DNA from: Thalassotalea hakodatensis
Lineage (GTDB): Bacteria; Pseudomonadota; Gammaproteobacteria; Enterobacterales; Alteromonadaceae
Assembly (NCBI RefSeq): GCF_030295995.1
Contig: NZ_AP027365.1
Location: 4,062,066 to 4,126,065 of the forward strand
Reading direction: 5' to 3'
Length of the DNA stretch: 64,000 nucleotides
Part shown: positions 7,135 through 17,801 of the stretch, in pieces
Layout of the letters: each line of letters begins with the position of its first letter
Numbering within the stretch: position 1 is the first letter of the stretch
Notes under the pieces: model-generated
The model's database searches: none
Told to the model about the DNA's origin: nothing
Seen by the model: only the letters and a program-made list of their open reading frames with translations
Made by a program: the position numbers and the translations under genes

Positions 7135-7770
7135 TTATGCTTCAATCAGTTTTTCTGGGTCCATCCATTGGCAAATCACTTGGGTTGCTTGATCAACACC
7201 TGTTTTTTTCAATGACGAAAAGGCTTGCACCTTAATGTCGCCGCCAAGGGGTTGTAGGGTTTTCTTAACTTTTAATACTTCTGCGCTCGCCTTTCCTTGA
7301 GATAACTTATCTGACTTGGTTAACAACGCTAATACAGGTAATTCACTGTCTACCGCCCATTCAATTAGATCACGATCTAAGTCTTTTAGTGGGTGGCGAA
7401 TATCCATTAATACCACCAAGCCTTGTAAGCTTTCACGCTTTTCTAGGTATTCACCTAACGCTTTTTGCCACTTTTTTTTCATTTCGAGCGGTACTTTTGC
7501 AAAACCATACCCTGGTAAATCTACAAGTCGTAACTGTTCTTCAACTTCAAACACGTTAATTAATTGAGTGCGACCTGGCGTTTTACTGATACGTGCTAAA
7601 CTTTTCTGGCGTGTTAACGTGTTTAATGCGCTTGATTTACCTGCATTAGAACGCCCTGCAAACGCAACTTCAATACCGGTATCTTCTGGAAGTTTTCGAA
7701 TATCAGGCGCACTGATCACAAAGGATGCTTTATTTAAATTAACTGCAAAAGTAGACAAAACCGTTTCCAT
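7135..7770 (-). CDS. engB: Ribosome biogenesis GTPase EngB (YsxC/YihA)
   Basis: EngB is an essential GTPase needed for assembly of the large ribosomal subunit. The 211-residue protein carries the P-loop GRSNAGKS (39-46), the switch II motif DLPGYG and the base-recognition motif TKSDKL, all in the order of TRAFAC GTPases, and its length is normal for the family. It is transcribed away from the cytochrome gene at 7966. In related gammaproteobacteria engB sits beside polA and the small RNA on one side and a cytochrome c4 gene on the other. The cytochrome and small RNA are kept here, but polA is about 54 kb away at the opposite end of the window. Confidence 0.97.
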   Translation of the reverse strand: METVLSTFAVNLNKASFVISAPDIRKLPEDTGIEVAFAGRSNAGKSSALNTLTRQKSLARISKTPGRTQLINVFEVEEQLRLVDLPGYGFAKVPLEMKKKWQKALGEYLEKRESLQGLVVLMDIRHPLKDLDRDLIEWAVDSELPVLALLTKSDKLSQGKASAEVLKVKKTLQPLGGDIKVQAFSSLKKTGVDQATQVICQWMDPEKLIEA

Positions 7771-7965
7771 CTTTAATCTTTAGTAATGGGCCTATTATAT
7801 CTGTTTTTGAAAAAAATTAGTGAAAACCTTACTTTTTTTAGCGTTTTTTTCTAACACAGGCTTAAAAAGCCTTTGGTTTCGTGTAAAATGCCGCGATAAT
7901 TAAAAAACTAACAACGATGCTTGATTGGCTATGAATCAAGCGCAATATGAAACAGAGAGCAATCC

Positions 7966-9198
7966 ATGAAAAACGTTTTATTTTCAATGGTCATCGGGTT
8001 GGGCATGATGGCTCAGGCTTATGCCTTTGCGGGTGACGCCCAATCAGGAAAAACAAAAGCAGCTGTTTGTGCAGCTTGTCATGGTAGTAACGGTATGGGT
8101 ACCGCAGACAGCTACCCAAACTTAGCGGGTCAGCACGCTGATTATATCGTGAAACAGTTAAAAGCGTTTAAGGCTGGTGATCGTAACGATCAATTAATGT
8201 CACCAATGGCAGCAAATTTATCTGAGCAAGACATGGCTGATTTAGCCGCGTACTATTCAGCCTTTGGCATAGACGGCTCTGCTCCTGCAGGGGGAGGTGA
8301 TGAAAGCACAACCCAAACAGCAGCTGCTCCAGTACCGGAATATCAACCAAATGCTAGTGCCGGTAAAGCCTTATATGAGCATGGTGATGCAGAACGTGGT
8401 ATTACAGCATGTATCACTTGTCATGGTAAAGACGGTAACAGCAAAGTGTTGATTAACCCTAACTTATCTAATCAGCACCCTGAATACATTGAAAAGCAAT
8501 TAAAAAACTTCAAAGACAATGCGCGTCATAACGCGTCAATGAATCAAGTGACAGCAAACTTATCTACCGAAGATATTGCTAATCTAGGCGCTTATTTTGC
8601 AGACACTGCTGCGGTAGGTGAAGTAAAAGCGTCTACAGGTAAAGTAGCCGTCAAATCATTTGTTGGTGATGCAAAATTAGGTAAAGAAAAATCTGCAACG
8701 TGTATTGCTTGTCATAATGCAGACGGTAACTCAACTAATGCAATGTATCCTTCAATTGCTGGACAAGGTGAAGCTTACCTTTACAAACAGTTGAAAGAAT
8801 TTAAATCAGGCGTTCGTGATAACGCAATTATGGCCGGTATGGTTGGCGCGTTAAGTGAAGAAGATATGCAAAACGTTGCTGCATATTACGCTTCACAAAA
8901 GTTAAAGCCTGTTGCAGGCGATGCAGATGCTTTTGGTAAAGAGCTTTACGTTGGCGGTGATGCTGAGCGAGGCATTACAGCCTGTATCGCGTGCCACTCT
9001 GTCAATGGTGGTGGTATGGACAGTGCTAGCTTCCCTGCTGTTGGCGGCCAGCATCCGGGCTATTTAAAAGCCCAGCTTCAAGCCTTCCGTTCTGGTACTC
9101 GTGCTAACGATAAAAACGGCATGATGCAAGATATTGCCAGCAAACTTTCTGATGCAGATATATCAGCACTTGCTAATTATATGTCTACATTAAAATAA
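7966..9198 (+). CDS. Four-haem cytochrome c4-like protein (periplasmic)
   Basis: The 410-residue protein begins with a signal peptide ending near AYAFA and contains four CxxCH haem sites: C35-A-A-C-H, C149-I-T-C-H, C246-I-A-C-H and C340-I-A-C-H. Each is followed by the NG/DG and P-xLxGQ segments typical of cytochrome c4 domains, and conserved methionines lie later in each unit. Classical cytochrome c4 has about 200 residues and two haems, so this is a doubled version, probably a tandem fusion of two dihaem proteins. It should shuttle electrons in the periplasm to terminal oxidases. Its place next to engB matches the usual location of the cytochrome c4 gene, and a good intrinsic terminator follows. 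Confidence 0.9.
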   Translation: MKNVLFSMVIGLGMMAQAYAFAGDAQSGKTKAAVCAACHGSNGMGTADSYPNLAGQHADYIVKQLKAFKAGDRNDQLMSPMAANLSEQDMADLAAYYSAFGIDGSAPAGGGDESTTQTAAAPVPEYQPNASAGKALYEHGDAERGITACITCHGKDGNSKVLINPNLSNQHPEYIEKQLKNFKDNARHNASMNQVTANLSTEDIANLGAYFADTAAVGEVKASTGKVAVKSFVGDAKLGKEKSATCIACHNADGNSTNAMYPSIAGQGEAYLYKQLKEFKSGVRDNAIMAGMVGALSEEDMQNVAAYYASQKLKPVAGDADAFGKELYVGGDAERGITACIACHSVNGGGMDSASFPAVGGQHPGYLKAQLQAFRSGTRANDKNGMMQDIASKLSDADISALANYMSTLK

Positions 9199-9213
9199 AA
9201 ATTAACATCTCTT

Positions 9214-9241
9214 AAAAAGCAGCGTCATCGCTGCTTTTTTT
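9214..9241 (+). terminator. Intrinsic terminator after cytochrome gene
   Basis: AAAGCAGCG, TCAT and CGCTGCTTT form a stem-loop followed by a T-run. Confidence 0.88.
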
Positions 9242-9317
9242 ATGTTCAAAATAAGTTGCGATTATATCAGGATCACATAAACTAAAATTACTTCCAATTT
9301 TACAAAGGGTTATATCA

Positions 9318-9941
9318 ATGACAGCGTCGCTACCAACGGATACCTTAGCTGCCTGTCAACGCTGCGATACCTTGGTAAATCTTCCCAAGCTCTCAAACCA
9401 CCAAAAGGCGCTTTGCCCTTGTTGTAATACGGTGTTACATTCCCCTAAAAAGCACACCCTTGATAAAACATTCGCTATTTCATTTGCAGGGTTATTATTA
9501 TTAATACCCGCTACTGTCATGCCGTTAATGGGCATATATGCCGCAGGTCAGTATAACCAAGCGTCATTATTTACATGTATTGTTTTATTAGCGAATGAAG
9601 GTTTTTATTTTATTGCCTTTTGTGTCTTTATTTTTGCCATTGCTGTACCTGCTGTTCGTTTATTCACAGCGTTTTATTTAACTTTTTGTTTGAAGTATAC
9701 GAGCAAAAAACCTCACTTGATCGTGTTTTTCCGCTCTTATCATCTACTGAATAACTGGGCAATGATTCATGTATTTTTTCTAGGGATCATCGTGTCATTA
9801 TATAAATTAGTGGATATTGCAGATATTGCTATTGGCACGGGCATTACCAGTATCATTCTATTGTTGATGTGTTCAACCATGCTATCCATCACGTTAGACC
9901 ATCGATTTATATGGCAACAGCTGGAGCAAATCAATGACTAG
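9318..9941 (+). CDS. PqiA/LetA-family membrane protein, first half
   Basis: This 207-residue protein has two CxxC pairs near the N-terminus (CQRC and CPCC), forming a rubredoxin-like zinc site, followed by four hydrophobic helices. This is one PqiA domain. E. coli PqiA and LetA are about 420 residues and contain two such domains; here each domain is a separate gene, and this is the first. The family works with MCE-domain proteins in moving lipids between the inner and outer membranes. It overlaps the next gene by eight bases and begins the three-gene operon that ends with the MCE protein. Confidence 0.9.
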   Translation: MTASLPTDTLAACQRCDTLVNLPKLSNHQKALCPCCNTVLHSPKKHTLDKTFAISFAGLLLLIPATVMPLMGIYAAGQYNQASLFTCIVLLANEGFYFIAFCVFIFAIAVPAVRLFTAFYLTFCLKYTSKKPHLIVFFRSYHLLNNWAMIHVFFLGIIVSLYKLVDIADIAIGTGITSIILLLMCSTMLSITLDHRFIWQQLEQIND

Positions 9942-10560
9942 AACAGCACTTTCGAATGGTTTAGGCAGTTGTCCTAGGTGCCAAAAAATTAATAAAATGC
10001 ACAGTGAAAAACAACAATGTTCTCGCTGTGCTCATTGGTTTTACAGTCGTAAACCAAACAGCTTACAACACACCATGGCGTGGACAGTGACTGCTTTAGT
10101 CTTATTTATACCTGCCAATATCTACCCCATGATGACACTCCATACCTTTGGCAAGACAGAGGCGTCAACTATTTTACAAGGTATTGCAACGTTCATTCAA
10201 ACAGGGCATTACCCTATCGCGTTCATTATTTTTATGGCTAGCTTTATTATTCCGTTAGGGAAAATTATTGGATTATTTTTTTTGGTTTATCACGTTAAAC
10301 ATCGCAGCAATATGAGCCTGAAAAGGCAAAGCCATTTATTTCATATCGTTGAAAATATTGGTCCGTGGTCAATGCTTGATGTATTTGTCGTCGTAGTAAT
10401 GGCGTCTGTGGTGAATTTAGGTTTTATCAGTAATATTGAAGTTTCTTTAGGGGCAAGTTACTTTGCCTTAATGGTTATCGCAACGCTGATGGCAGCACAT
10501 AGCTTTGATTCTAGATTGCTATGGGACAACAACAATAAAAAAGAGCAAACACATGAGTAA
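9934..10560 (+). CDS. PqiA/LetA-family membrane protein, second half
   Basis: The 208-residue protein has CPRC and CSRC cysteine pairs at the N-terminus and about four membrane helices. It is the second PqiA-type domain and the partner of the gene at 9318. Together they would match one two-domain LetA/PqiA protein of the inner membrane. The stop codon overlaps the start of the MCE gene (ATGAGTAA), pointing to coupled translation and a shared complex. Confidence 0.9.
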   Translation: MTRTALSNGLGSCPRCQKINKMHSEKQQCSRCAHWFYSRKPNSLQHTMAWTVTALVLFIPANIYPMMTLHTFGKTEASTILQGIATFIQTGHYPIAFIIFMASFIIPLGKIIGLFFLVYHVKHRSNMSLKRQSHLFHIVENIGPWSMLDVFVVVVMASVVNLGFISNIEVSLGASYFALMVIATLMAAHSFDSRLLWDNNNKKEQTHE

Positions 10561-13500
10561 TAAACAACACCATCCGCTTGACGCAATTATATCATCAAAA
10601 GAAAGCGTTTCTGCTGTTTGGTTAGTACCGATTATTGCGTTGCTATTTGGTGCGTGGCTAATTGTAAAAGCGGTGTATGAACGAGGCGTTTATATCACCG
10701 TACAATTTAATCAAGCAAGCGGCATTGTCGTTGGTAAAACAGAAGTAAGATATAAAGGTTTACCGATAGGTGTTGTCAAACAAGTAGAAGTCACTGATGA
10801 TCTACAAAGTTTATTAGTACAGATTGAAATGGTAGCGAGTAGTGAAGAATTACTCACTGACAATACAACGTTTTGGTATGTCACTGCTGATGTGTCATTT
10901 CAAGGTGTTACTGGGTTAGATACTTTAATATCAGGTAGTTACATAAATGTTCAGCCCGATTTAGAGCACAGGGGGAACCCTAGCAGGTTTTTTGTCGCAT
11001 TAAATGAAGCACCAGAACTCGATAAATCTACCCCTGGTTTACACATTACTTTGAAAACCAATACTCTTGGGTCAATTAACACCAACTCACCGGTTAGCTT
11101 TAAGCAAATTCCCGTTGGCCATGTGTCAGGCGTGCAGTATAACGTTGACGATGCTACCGTCGATATTTCAGTGTTTATTAAGCCTGAGCATGCCTATTTG
11201 GTAAAAGAAAACTCTATTTTTTGGAACGCTAGCGGATTCGAATTTACCGGTTCTTTAACCTCAGGCATTAACATTAAAACCGAATCAGTAGGTTCCATTA
11301 TATCGGGTGGTGTTGCCTTTGATGATCCTAAATTTTCAACACCGTTGCCCTCTGCAAAATCAGGTCATGAATTTACTTTGCATCCTGACTTTCAAACTGC
11401 CGAAATGGGGCATGAAATTACCTTAAAGCTTGATTGGGACACCGGTATAGATAAAGGAGCTTTAATTGAGTATCAAGGACTGACCTTAGGGGTCATAGAA
11501 TCATTTAGTAAAATTGACCCAACATCTCGTAAAATTACAGCTATCGCGAAAGTGAGCCCTCGTGTTGTTCCTTATTTAACAAGCGACTCGCAGTTTTATA
11601 CCGTTACCCCAGAATTAGATTTAGGCGGGGTGACCAATTTACGCACATTACTAAAAGGTTCACATCTCAGTTTACGACCATCATTAAAAGGGGAGCCTCA
11701 AACACAATTCAATGTGTATGCACATAAGCCAGCTTATGATTATGACGAACCAGGCTTACATATTATGTTAACCGCTAGCGATGTTGAATCTTTAAAAATA
11801 GGTACCAATATTTACTATAAAAAACAACCTGTTGGTACCGTTCAAGCCATTGAAAATAAAACCTCTGAACAGGTAATTGTGCATATTCATATTAAAGAAC
11901 AATATAAACAATACGTTAAAAGTAACACTCGCTTTTGGAATACCAGTGGCGTAAGAATAAAGGCAGGAATACAAGGTGTAGACATTAAAGCACATTCATT
12001 ACAGTCTATTTTAGCCGGTGGTATCGCTTTTGATACGCACGAAACCGTTAATGCTAAATCAGTGAATAATGGTGATCTATTCCCATTACTTTCATCGAGA
12101 AAAATCGCGAAACAATCATTGCCCCTAACACTGTTAGTTGCTGACGCTAAAGGTATAAAACGTTCAACACGTATTATTCATCGCGGCAACGTTATTGGTT
12201 CAGTTCACGCTATTCATCATAAACAAGATCATCATGAACTCGTTGTCGGGCTGTTACCAGAATTTGACTATTTATTGAAAGAATCTACAAAATTTTGGTT
12301 GGTAGATCCGCGGTTAACTCTCTCTGGCGTTACTGATACAGAAGCATTTTTCGGAGGAAGCTATATAGCGATATTGGCGGGAAAAGGACCATTTAAACAA
12401 CGCTTTCATATGTATCAAAAACCACCCGCTAAAGAACTACATGCCAGTGGGTTACAGCTCACATTAATGAGTGAAAACGGTGCTAGTCTTGTACCAGGGA
12501 GCCCAGTAACGTATAAAGGTATTTCAGTTGGTCAAATAGACAGTGTAGATCTCAGTAAAAATGGCGATAGTACATTAATTACCATTACTATTGATGAAAC
12601 TAACCAACATTTAGTTAATCAATTTTCCCGGTTTTATGTTTCCAGTGGCATTTCATTAACAACTGATTTAACCAGTGTTTCATTACAAGCAGAGTCTGCC
12701 GAAACAATTTTACGTGGAGGGTTGAGTTTTTATAACCCAAAAGAAGGTGCAGCTCCGTTAACGAAAGAAGGCGAAAAATTCACGTTATTTTCCAGTCGTC
12801 ACAAAGCCAAAGTAGCCGGCCAGGCAATTAGCATAAAATTTACCAATATTGCCGGCATTAAAGCTGGACTAAGTATTAAGTTTCATCAACAAACCATTGG
12901 TTCAATTTCTTATGTTGACTTTATTAATCAAGAGCAAGGAGCCATTGCATATGGCTATTTAACCGATTACGGCAAGCGATTCGCGGTGGAAGGCTCAAGC
13001 TTTTATTTTGATGAAGCCAGTATTGGCCTCACCGGTAATAAACACATAAGTTCAGCACTACAGGGTGGCTTTATTGGTGTATCTCCAGGCAAAGGTAAGG
13101 CTAAAACGCATTTTATTGCTGCCAATTCCGCTCCTGCAACTAAAGCACTTCCTTTTGGCTTAAATTTAACCTTAACGGCTAATTCACTCGGGTCGATTCG
13201 AGTTGGTAACCCTGTACTTTATAAACAAGTAGCTGTTGGCAGCGTTATTGGTATCGATCTAGCAAATAATGCAGACAAGGTTAATATTTATATTAATATT
13301 ACCGATCGATATACCCCCTTAGTTACCCCTGAATCCAAATTTTGGAACACAAGTGGCTTTAGCCTTGAAGCGGGTCTTTTTTCGGGCGTTAATGTTGAGT
13401 CAGAATCATTAGAATCACTCATGTCTGGCGGTATTGCATTTGCAACCCCAAAGAGAATGTCGGCTGAACAGTTGGTTTTGCCAACTGTATTTGATCTTTA

Positions 13501-13561
13501 TCAATCCGTTGAGCCCAAATGGCAAACTTGGTCACCTAGAATCCCATTAGCGCCACAGTAG
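10553..13561 (+). CDS. letB: LetB/PqiB-like protein with eight MCE domains
   Basis: From the ATG at 10553 the protein has 1002 residues: one N-terminal membrane helix (about 25-45), then repeated MCE domains. I count eight repeats by their starting strands and the (Y/F)K-x-x-(P/T)(V/I)G motif: for example RYKGLPIGVV, SFKQIPVGHV, EYQGLTLGVI, YYKKQPVGTV, HRGNVIGSV, TYKGISVGQI, FHQQTIGSI and YKQVAVGSV. E. coli PqiB has three MCE domains and LetB (YebT) has seven, so this is closer to LetB and one ring longer. LetB forms a stacked tunnel across the periplasm for lipids. No PqiC-like lipoprotein gene follows. The upstream TTG-type start at 10505 would lie inside the preceding gene and is rejected. 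Confidence 0.9.
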   Translation: MSNKQHHPLDAIISSKESVSAVWLVPIIALLFGAWLIVKAVYERGVYITVQFNQASGIVVGKTEVRYKGLPIGVVKQVEVTDDLQSLLVQIEMVASSEELLTDNTTFWYVTADVSFQGVTGLDTLISGSYINVQPDLEHRGNPSRFFVALNEAPELDKSTPGLHITLKTNTLGSINTNSPVSFKQIPVGHVSGVQYNVDDATVDISVFIKPEHAYLVKENSIFWNASGFEFTGSLTSGINIKTESVGSIISGGVAFDDPKFSTPLPSAKSGHEFTLHPDFQTAEMGHEITLKLDWDTGIDKGALIEYQGLTLGVIESFSKIDPTSRKITAIAKVSPRVVPYLTSDSQFYTVTPELDLGGVTNLRTLLKGSHLSLRPSLKGEPQTQFNVYAHKPAYDYDEPGLHIMLTASDVESLKIGTNIYYKKQPVGTVQAIENKTSEQVIVHIHIKEQYKQYVKSNTRFWNTSGVRIKAGIQGVDIKAHSLQSILAGGIAFDTHETVNAKSVNNGDLFPLLSSRKIAKQSLPLTLLVADAKGIKRSTRIIHRGNVIGSVHAIHHKQDHHELVVGLLPEFDYLLKESTKFWLVDPRLTLSGVTDTEAFFGGSYIAILAGKGPFKQRFHMYQKPPAKELHASGLQLTLMSENGASLVPGSPVTYKGISVGQIDSVDLSKNGDSTLITITIDETNQHLVNQFSRFYVSSGISLTTDLTSVSLQAESAETILRGGLSFYNPKEGAAPLTKEGEKFTLFSSRHKAKVAGQAISIKFTNIAGIKAGLSIKFHQQTIGSISYVDFINQEQGAIAYGYLTDYGKRFAVEGSSFYFDEASIGLTGNKHISSALQGGFIGVSPGKGKAKTHFIAANSAPATKALPFGLNLTLTANSLGSIRVGNPVLYKQVAVGSVIGIDLANNADKVNIYINITDRYTPLVTPESKFWNTSGFSLEAGLFSGVNVESESLESLMSGGIAFATPKRMSAEQLVLPTVFDLYQSVEPKWQTWSPRIPLAPQ

Positions 13562-13751
13562 TAAATTTGTACTCGAAAGTTCAATACGCCCTAGTATTGA
13601 TCTTCATCATTTAGTAAAACCTGGTATTTTTTAGTGAAAAAATTAACACTTTTTATTAACTAAAATTAAAAAAACATTACTATTCAACGATATATCTATT
13701 GGAATATTAGTTGCATAGATCACAAGAATCGATAATAAAAAATATAATATT

Positions 13752-15278
13752 ATGACAACACAATCCCACGATTTATCACCAGTACATGCGCAACAACGGA
13801 TCAATTTATTAGATTATTTAAGGGGTTTTGCGCTTATTGGCATCCTCTTTATGAATGTTGAATGGTTCAATCGGCCTGATGTTGATTTATTACAATTTGA
13901 CTTTACACAAACCGGCGGAAACTGGGCAGCAAGCTGGCTCGTGAAAGTGTTTATCGAAGGAAAGTTTTATAAATTATTTTCTTTATTATTTGGTATGGGC
14001 TTCGCCGTTATGCTCATTAGAGCACAAGAAGTTGGTCGACCTTTTGGCGCTTGGTTTACTCGTCGAATGATAGTCCTTTTCGTTATTGGCATGTGCCACT
14101 TAGTGTTTCTTTGGGGTGGCGATATTTTACATGATTATGCCGTCGCTGGGTTGATGTTATTAGGCTTTGTATTTATATTACGCTGGAAAAAATTATCACG
14201 TTTTAATACCCCCACAGCCTTTGCAAAAACTGGATTCACGCTTATTTTACTGCCCTTTATCATATTAACTTTTGTTGGGATCGGATATGGCGTAACTCAC
14301 GATAACCAAAAAACGTCAGCCTCTTGGCAAGAAAAGAGCGAAGTAATCGCGCAAGTTGAACAACGTATACTTACCGCACAAAGTGTAGGAGAGTTTTTAT
14401 TAACATCAGCCGAGTATAAAGCGTTAAACGAAAACTCAAATAAGCAAGATGAAACTAAAAAGAGCGAAGCTCTTACTAAAATCCCCGAACAAGAGCAAAC
14501 TAGCGATCACACTGAAAATTCAGACCTTGATCAACACACAGAAGAATCAACACCTGAAGAGCGTATTGAAAAAAGTGTCAATAAACAATATGAAAGCAAA
14601 CAAAAACGCCATTATCGTTCAGTTGAAGAGGAGCGCATATTTACAGAAGGCGATTATTGGCAAGCAACCCAACACCGGTGGGAAAAGGCGATTCGAGCAT
14701 TAGGCAATACTCCATTCTTTGCTCTCTTTATTTGTTTACCTTTATTTATGGTAGGTTATTGGTTGATCGCAAGTGAACGATTAAAACACCCAGAAAAACA
14801 TCAATCTTTTTTCAACACTTTATGCTACTGCGGACTTTTCTTTGGATTAATATTAAGCGTATCAGGAGTTTACCTTAATTTACATCCAGCAACTAAAGCG
14901 GCACCTGAATTACAAGCTGTCGGTAATAACCTGTTTTTCCTTGGTCAATTTGTATTGTGTGCTGGCTATGTGGGTTTATTCGTTAAAGTACATCAAAAAC
15001 GTTGGTTTACACGTGCGTTTTCTTGGTTGTCACCGTTAGGTAAAATGGCGCTAACAAATTATATAAGTCACTCTATTATTTTTACTACGATTTTCTATGG
15101 CTATGCTGGTGGTATGTTTGGCCAAATAGATCGCACGCAACAAATGCTTTTTGTAGTCGTCGTCATCATCTTCCAAGTGATTGTTAGTTCAATTTGGCTA
15201 TCATACTTCAGGTTTGGACCACTTGAATGGTTATGGCGCAGCGCAACATATTTAAAACTTCAACCCATGAAACGCTAA
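13752..15278 (+). CDS. DUF418 (YeiB-like) membrane protein
   Basis: The 508-residue protein starts with RINLLDYLRGFALIGIL, the hallmark of the DUF418/YeiB family of multi-pass inner membrane proteins. It has about nine or ten hydrophobic segments. Between the two membrane halves (roughly residues 195-300) is a hydrophilic, Glu/Gln/Lys-rich insertion that looks disordered. The function of the family is not settled; some members are proposed acyltransferase-like membrane proteins. It has its own upstream region and ends 11 bases from the convergent thiamine operon. Confidence 0.85.
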   Translation: MTTQSHDLSPVHAQQRINLLDYLRGFALIGILFMNVEWFNRPDVDLLQFDFTQTGGNWAASWLVKVFIEGKFYKLFSLLFGMGFAVMLIRAQEVGRPFGAWFTRRMIVLFVIGMCHLVFLWGGDILHDYAVAGLMLLGFVFILRWKKLSRFNTPTAFAKTGFTLILLPFIILTFVGIGYGVTHDNQKTSASWQEKSEVIAQVEQRILTAQSVGEFLLTSAEYKALNENSNKQDETKKSEALTKIPEQEQTSDHTENSDLDQHTEESTPEERIEKSVNKQYESKQKRHYRSVEEERIFTEGDYWQATQHRWEKAIRALGNTPFFALFICLPLFMVGYWLIASERLKHPEKHQSFFNTLCYCGLFFGLILSVSGVYLNLHPATKAAPELQAVGNNLFFLGQFVLCAGYVGLFVKVHQKRWFTRAFSWLSPLGKMALTNYISHSIIFTTIFYGYAGGMFGQIDRTQQMLFVVVVIIFQVIVSSIWLSYFRFGPLEWLWRSATYLKLQPMKR

Positions 15279-15289
15279 CCGCCATGTCT

Positions 15290-16786
15290 TTAACTAGGTT
15301 GCAAGCAACGTTGTAACCTAGTAACTGCTTTTTGGTAATCGTCAGCTTCTGTTATTGCGGTAACCACCGCAACGGCATCTACGCCCGTTTGCCAAACTTG
15401 TTCAGCATTCAAATGGTTTATACCACCAATAGCCACTACCGGAATATTGTCTGCGATAGTGAGTATATGGCTTAAATTATCAATGCCTTGAATTTGTCCT
15501 GTCATGTTCTTCGTTTTCGTCGGGAAAATTGCACCAATCGCTAAATATGAAGGGTTAAGTTGTTTAGCAAGAATAAACTCATAACAACCATGGGTACTAA
15601 TACCCAATCGAAGCCCTGCTTGGTTAATAGCAAATAAATCAGCATCGAGCAGATCTTCTTGACCTATATGAACCCCATAAGCCCCATGTTTGATCGCCAA
15701 TTGCCAATGATCGTTAATAAACAATCTTGTTTTATAATGCTTGCTCAACGCTACGGCCTGCATGATGAATGCATCTAATTCTTCATCAGATAGATTTTTT
15801 AACCGAAGTTGTATGATTTCTAAACCTAATGGCAGTAATTTTTTTAACCACTCTACAGAGTCAACCACAGGGTATAACCCGAGTGATTGTTCCCCTTGAA
15901 AACTGCCAATAGCAGGGAATGGTGCTAAATCATGGTATTGTTGATTAAGGACAGATTCAACCGATGGAAATGCCGATGATACAAGCTTATTCATTTTTGG
16001 CTGATCAAATGCACCATATTGTTCAAGCTTATTTTCTTGTGCTTTCAGCCCCTGATGTATATACGTTTTTGTTAAGGTAAACGCATCTCTTAATAAGTAA
16101 CCTTGTGCGATATATGATGCAATTGCCATGGCAAAACTACAACCACCGCCATGACTGAAATGCGTATTAACCCGAGATGAAGACAACCGAAACACCTGAT
16201 CTTTCAAGCTATCATAGGCTAGGTCAGTCACCTTGTCTGACTCGCTATGGCCGCCTTTAATGATGGTAGTTTTAGCACCATATTGGCAAAGCCTTCGCGC
16301 TAATAAATTTTCATCATTAATCGTTGATTGAGTCAGCATTTTAGCTTCATCAAGGTTAGGTGTTACGATATCAATATACGGTAATATATCGCGAAAATGC
16401 GAAAATTGTAGCGTGGTTAACTTACCACCAACACTTGCGCTACCGACTGGATCAAATACCACAATTAACGTGGGATTTTCTTTTTTTAAGGCCATTAATA
16501 TCGTAATCAACCATTGCACTTGATCAATTGTCGCAATTAAGCCTATTTTAATCACCGCAGGCTTTTTATCTTCTTTTAGTGCATCTACTTGTTCAGAAAG
16601 TAGAGATATATTTACAGGATTAATCGAATACAACTGTTGAGAATTTTGCACGGTATTGGCAGTGATCAGGTGACAAGTTTCAACGTTTAGGCTATGGCCT
16701 GTTTTAATATCTGCAGCAATGCCTGCTCCACCTGAACAGTCTGCCCCTGAAATGGTCCAAACAATTGGTTTATCAGCACCCGTCAT
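15290..16786 (-). CDS. thiDE: ThiD-ThiE fusion: HMP-P kinase / thiamine phosphate synthase
   Basis: The N-terminal half carries the HMP-phosphate kinase signature ([14 protein letters not shown], later [12 protein letters not shown] and [16 protein letters not shown]). The C-terminal part (from about residue 310) is the thiamine phosphate synthase barrel (LQLRLK-like [41 protein letters not shown]). The kinase makes HMP-PP, and the synthase joins it to the thiazole phosphate. The ATG at 16784-16786 overlaps the thiG stop as ATGA, so it is preferred over an upstream TTG at 16810. It is the last gene of the thiamine operon. Confidence 0.93.
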   Translation of the reverse strand: MTGADKPIVWTISGADCSGGAGIAADIKTGHSLNVETCHLITANTVQNSQQLYSINPVNISLLSEQVDALKEDKKPAVIKIGLIATIDQVQWLITILMALKKENPTLIVVFDPVGSASVGGKLTTLQFSHFRDILPYIDIVTPNLDEAKMLTQSTINDENLLARRLCQYGAKTTIIKGGHSESDKVTDLAYDSLKDQVFRLSSSRVNTHFSHGGGCSFAMAIASYIAQGYLLRDAFTLTKTYIHQGLKAQENKLEQYGAFDQPKMNKLVSSAFPSVESVLNQQYHDLAPFPAIGSFQGEQSLGLYPVVDSVEWLKKLLPLGLEIIQLRLKNLSDEELDAFIMQAVALSKHYKTRLFINDHWQLAIKHGAYGVHIGQEDLLDADLFAINQAGLRLGISTHGCYEFILAKQLNPSYLAIGAIFPTKTKNMTGQIQGIDNLSHILTIADNIPVVAIGGINHLNAEQVWQTGVDAVAVVTAITEADDYQKAVTRLQRCLQPS

Positions 16787-17589
16787 TTTGTTGCTCCATG
16801 ATGGTGCCAAAAGGGCGTATCTAATGTAGGTGTACTAGGGTGTGCTGTTTGTCTTTCAGGCATAAGCCCTGCAACATATGCTTTTTCACCTGACGCTACT
16901 GCCAATGAAAACGCTTGCGCCATTGCAACGGGGTTATCTGCCAATGCGATAGCAGAATTTAATAACACACCGTCGTAGCCCATTTCCATGGCTAAACACG
17001 CATCTGAAGGTTTACCTATTCCTGCATCTAAAATTAACGTGGCATTTGGTAATCTTAAGCGGATGGTTTCGAGGTTATAAGGGTTCATTAACCCTTTACC
17101 CGTACCAATAGGTGACGCCCAAGGCATGATCACCTGACAACCTAAATCATGCAATCGCTGGCATAACACCAAATCATCAGTGCAATAGGGTAGCACTTTA
17201 AACCCATCAGCGATTAATTGCTCTGTAGCCACTAGCAATTCAATCGCATCTGGTTGTAAGTTGTAGTCATCACCAATGACTTCAAGCTTTATCCAATCGG
17301 TCGCGAATATTTCTCTACTCATTTTCGCAAGGGTGACCGCTTCTTTTGCCGATTTGCATCCCGCCGTATTTGGTAATAAAAAACCTTGTTTAACGTTAAC
17401 GATCTCTTGGATATATCGCCAAATTTGTTCACCACCCATGGCATTAGGGTTTTGTCTTTTTAGTGAAAGCGTCACCACTTGTGAGTCACTGGCTAGAATC
17501 GCTTTTTTCATGATCTCAGGTGAAGGGTATAATGCGCTGCCAATTAATAGTCGACTTGATAAGGCTTGGCCATAGATAGAAAACGACAT
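16783..17589 (-). CDS. thiG: Thiazole synthase ThiG
   Basis: ThiG builds the thiazole ring of thiamine from DXP, the glycine imine and the ThiS thiocarboxylate. The 268-residue protein shows [14 protein letters not shown] at the N-terminus (LIGTGKY-like), [30 protein letters not shown], the [12 protein letters not shown] block, [13 protein letters not shown] and GVLLNSAIA. All are characteristic of ThiG barrels, and the lysine in KLEVIGD is the Schiff-base residue. It starts two bases after thiS and overlaps thiDE. Confidence 0.96.
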   Translation of the reverse strand: MSFSIYGQALSSRLLIGSALYPSPEIMKKAILASDSQVVTLSLKRQNPNAMGGEQIWRYIQEIVNVKQGFLLPNTAGCKSAKEAVTLAKMSREIFATDWIKLEVIGDDYNLQPDAIELLVATEQLIADGFKVLPYCTDDLVLCQRLHDLGCQVIMPWASPIGTGKGLMNPYNLETIRLRLPNATLILDAGIGKPSDACLAMEMGYDGVLLNSAIALADNPVAMAQAFSLAVASGEKAYVAGLMPERQTAHPSTPTLDTPFWHHHGATK

Positions 17590-17591
17590 GT

Positions 17592-17801
17592 CTACCCTCC
17601 CTGAATTGGAAATAACACATCTAGTGTGTCATGTTCCGTTAAGCATGTTGTTGCATAATCACTATTTGCGACAAAATCACTGTTTAATGCCACAGCAAAC
17701 GTTAATGCTTGCTGTTGTTCCGTCAAATATTGTTGTAGAGCGTCAGCAACACTTGCTTGTTCAAACAAGGAAACTTGCTCACCATTAATGAATATATTCA
17801 T
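17592..17801 (-). CDS. thiS: Sulfur carrier protein ThiS
   Basis: A ubiquitin-like 69-residue protein with N-terminal [10 protein letters not shown] and the required C-terminal Gly-Gly, which is adenylated and thiocarboxylated to donate sulfur to ThiG. It overlaps the end of thiO by 17 bases. The ThiF adenylyltransferase that would activate it is not in this window. Confidence 0.95.
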   Translation of the reverse strand: MNIFINGEQVSLFEQASVADALQQYLTEQQQALTFAVALNSDFVANSDYATTCLTEHDTLDVLFPIQGG

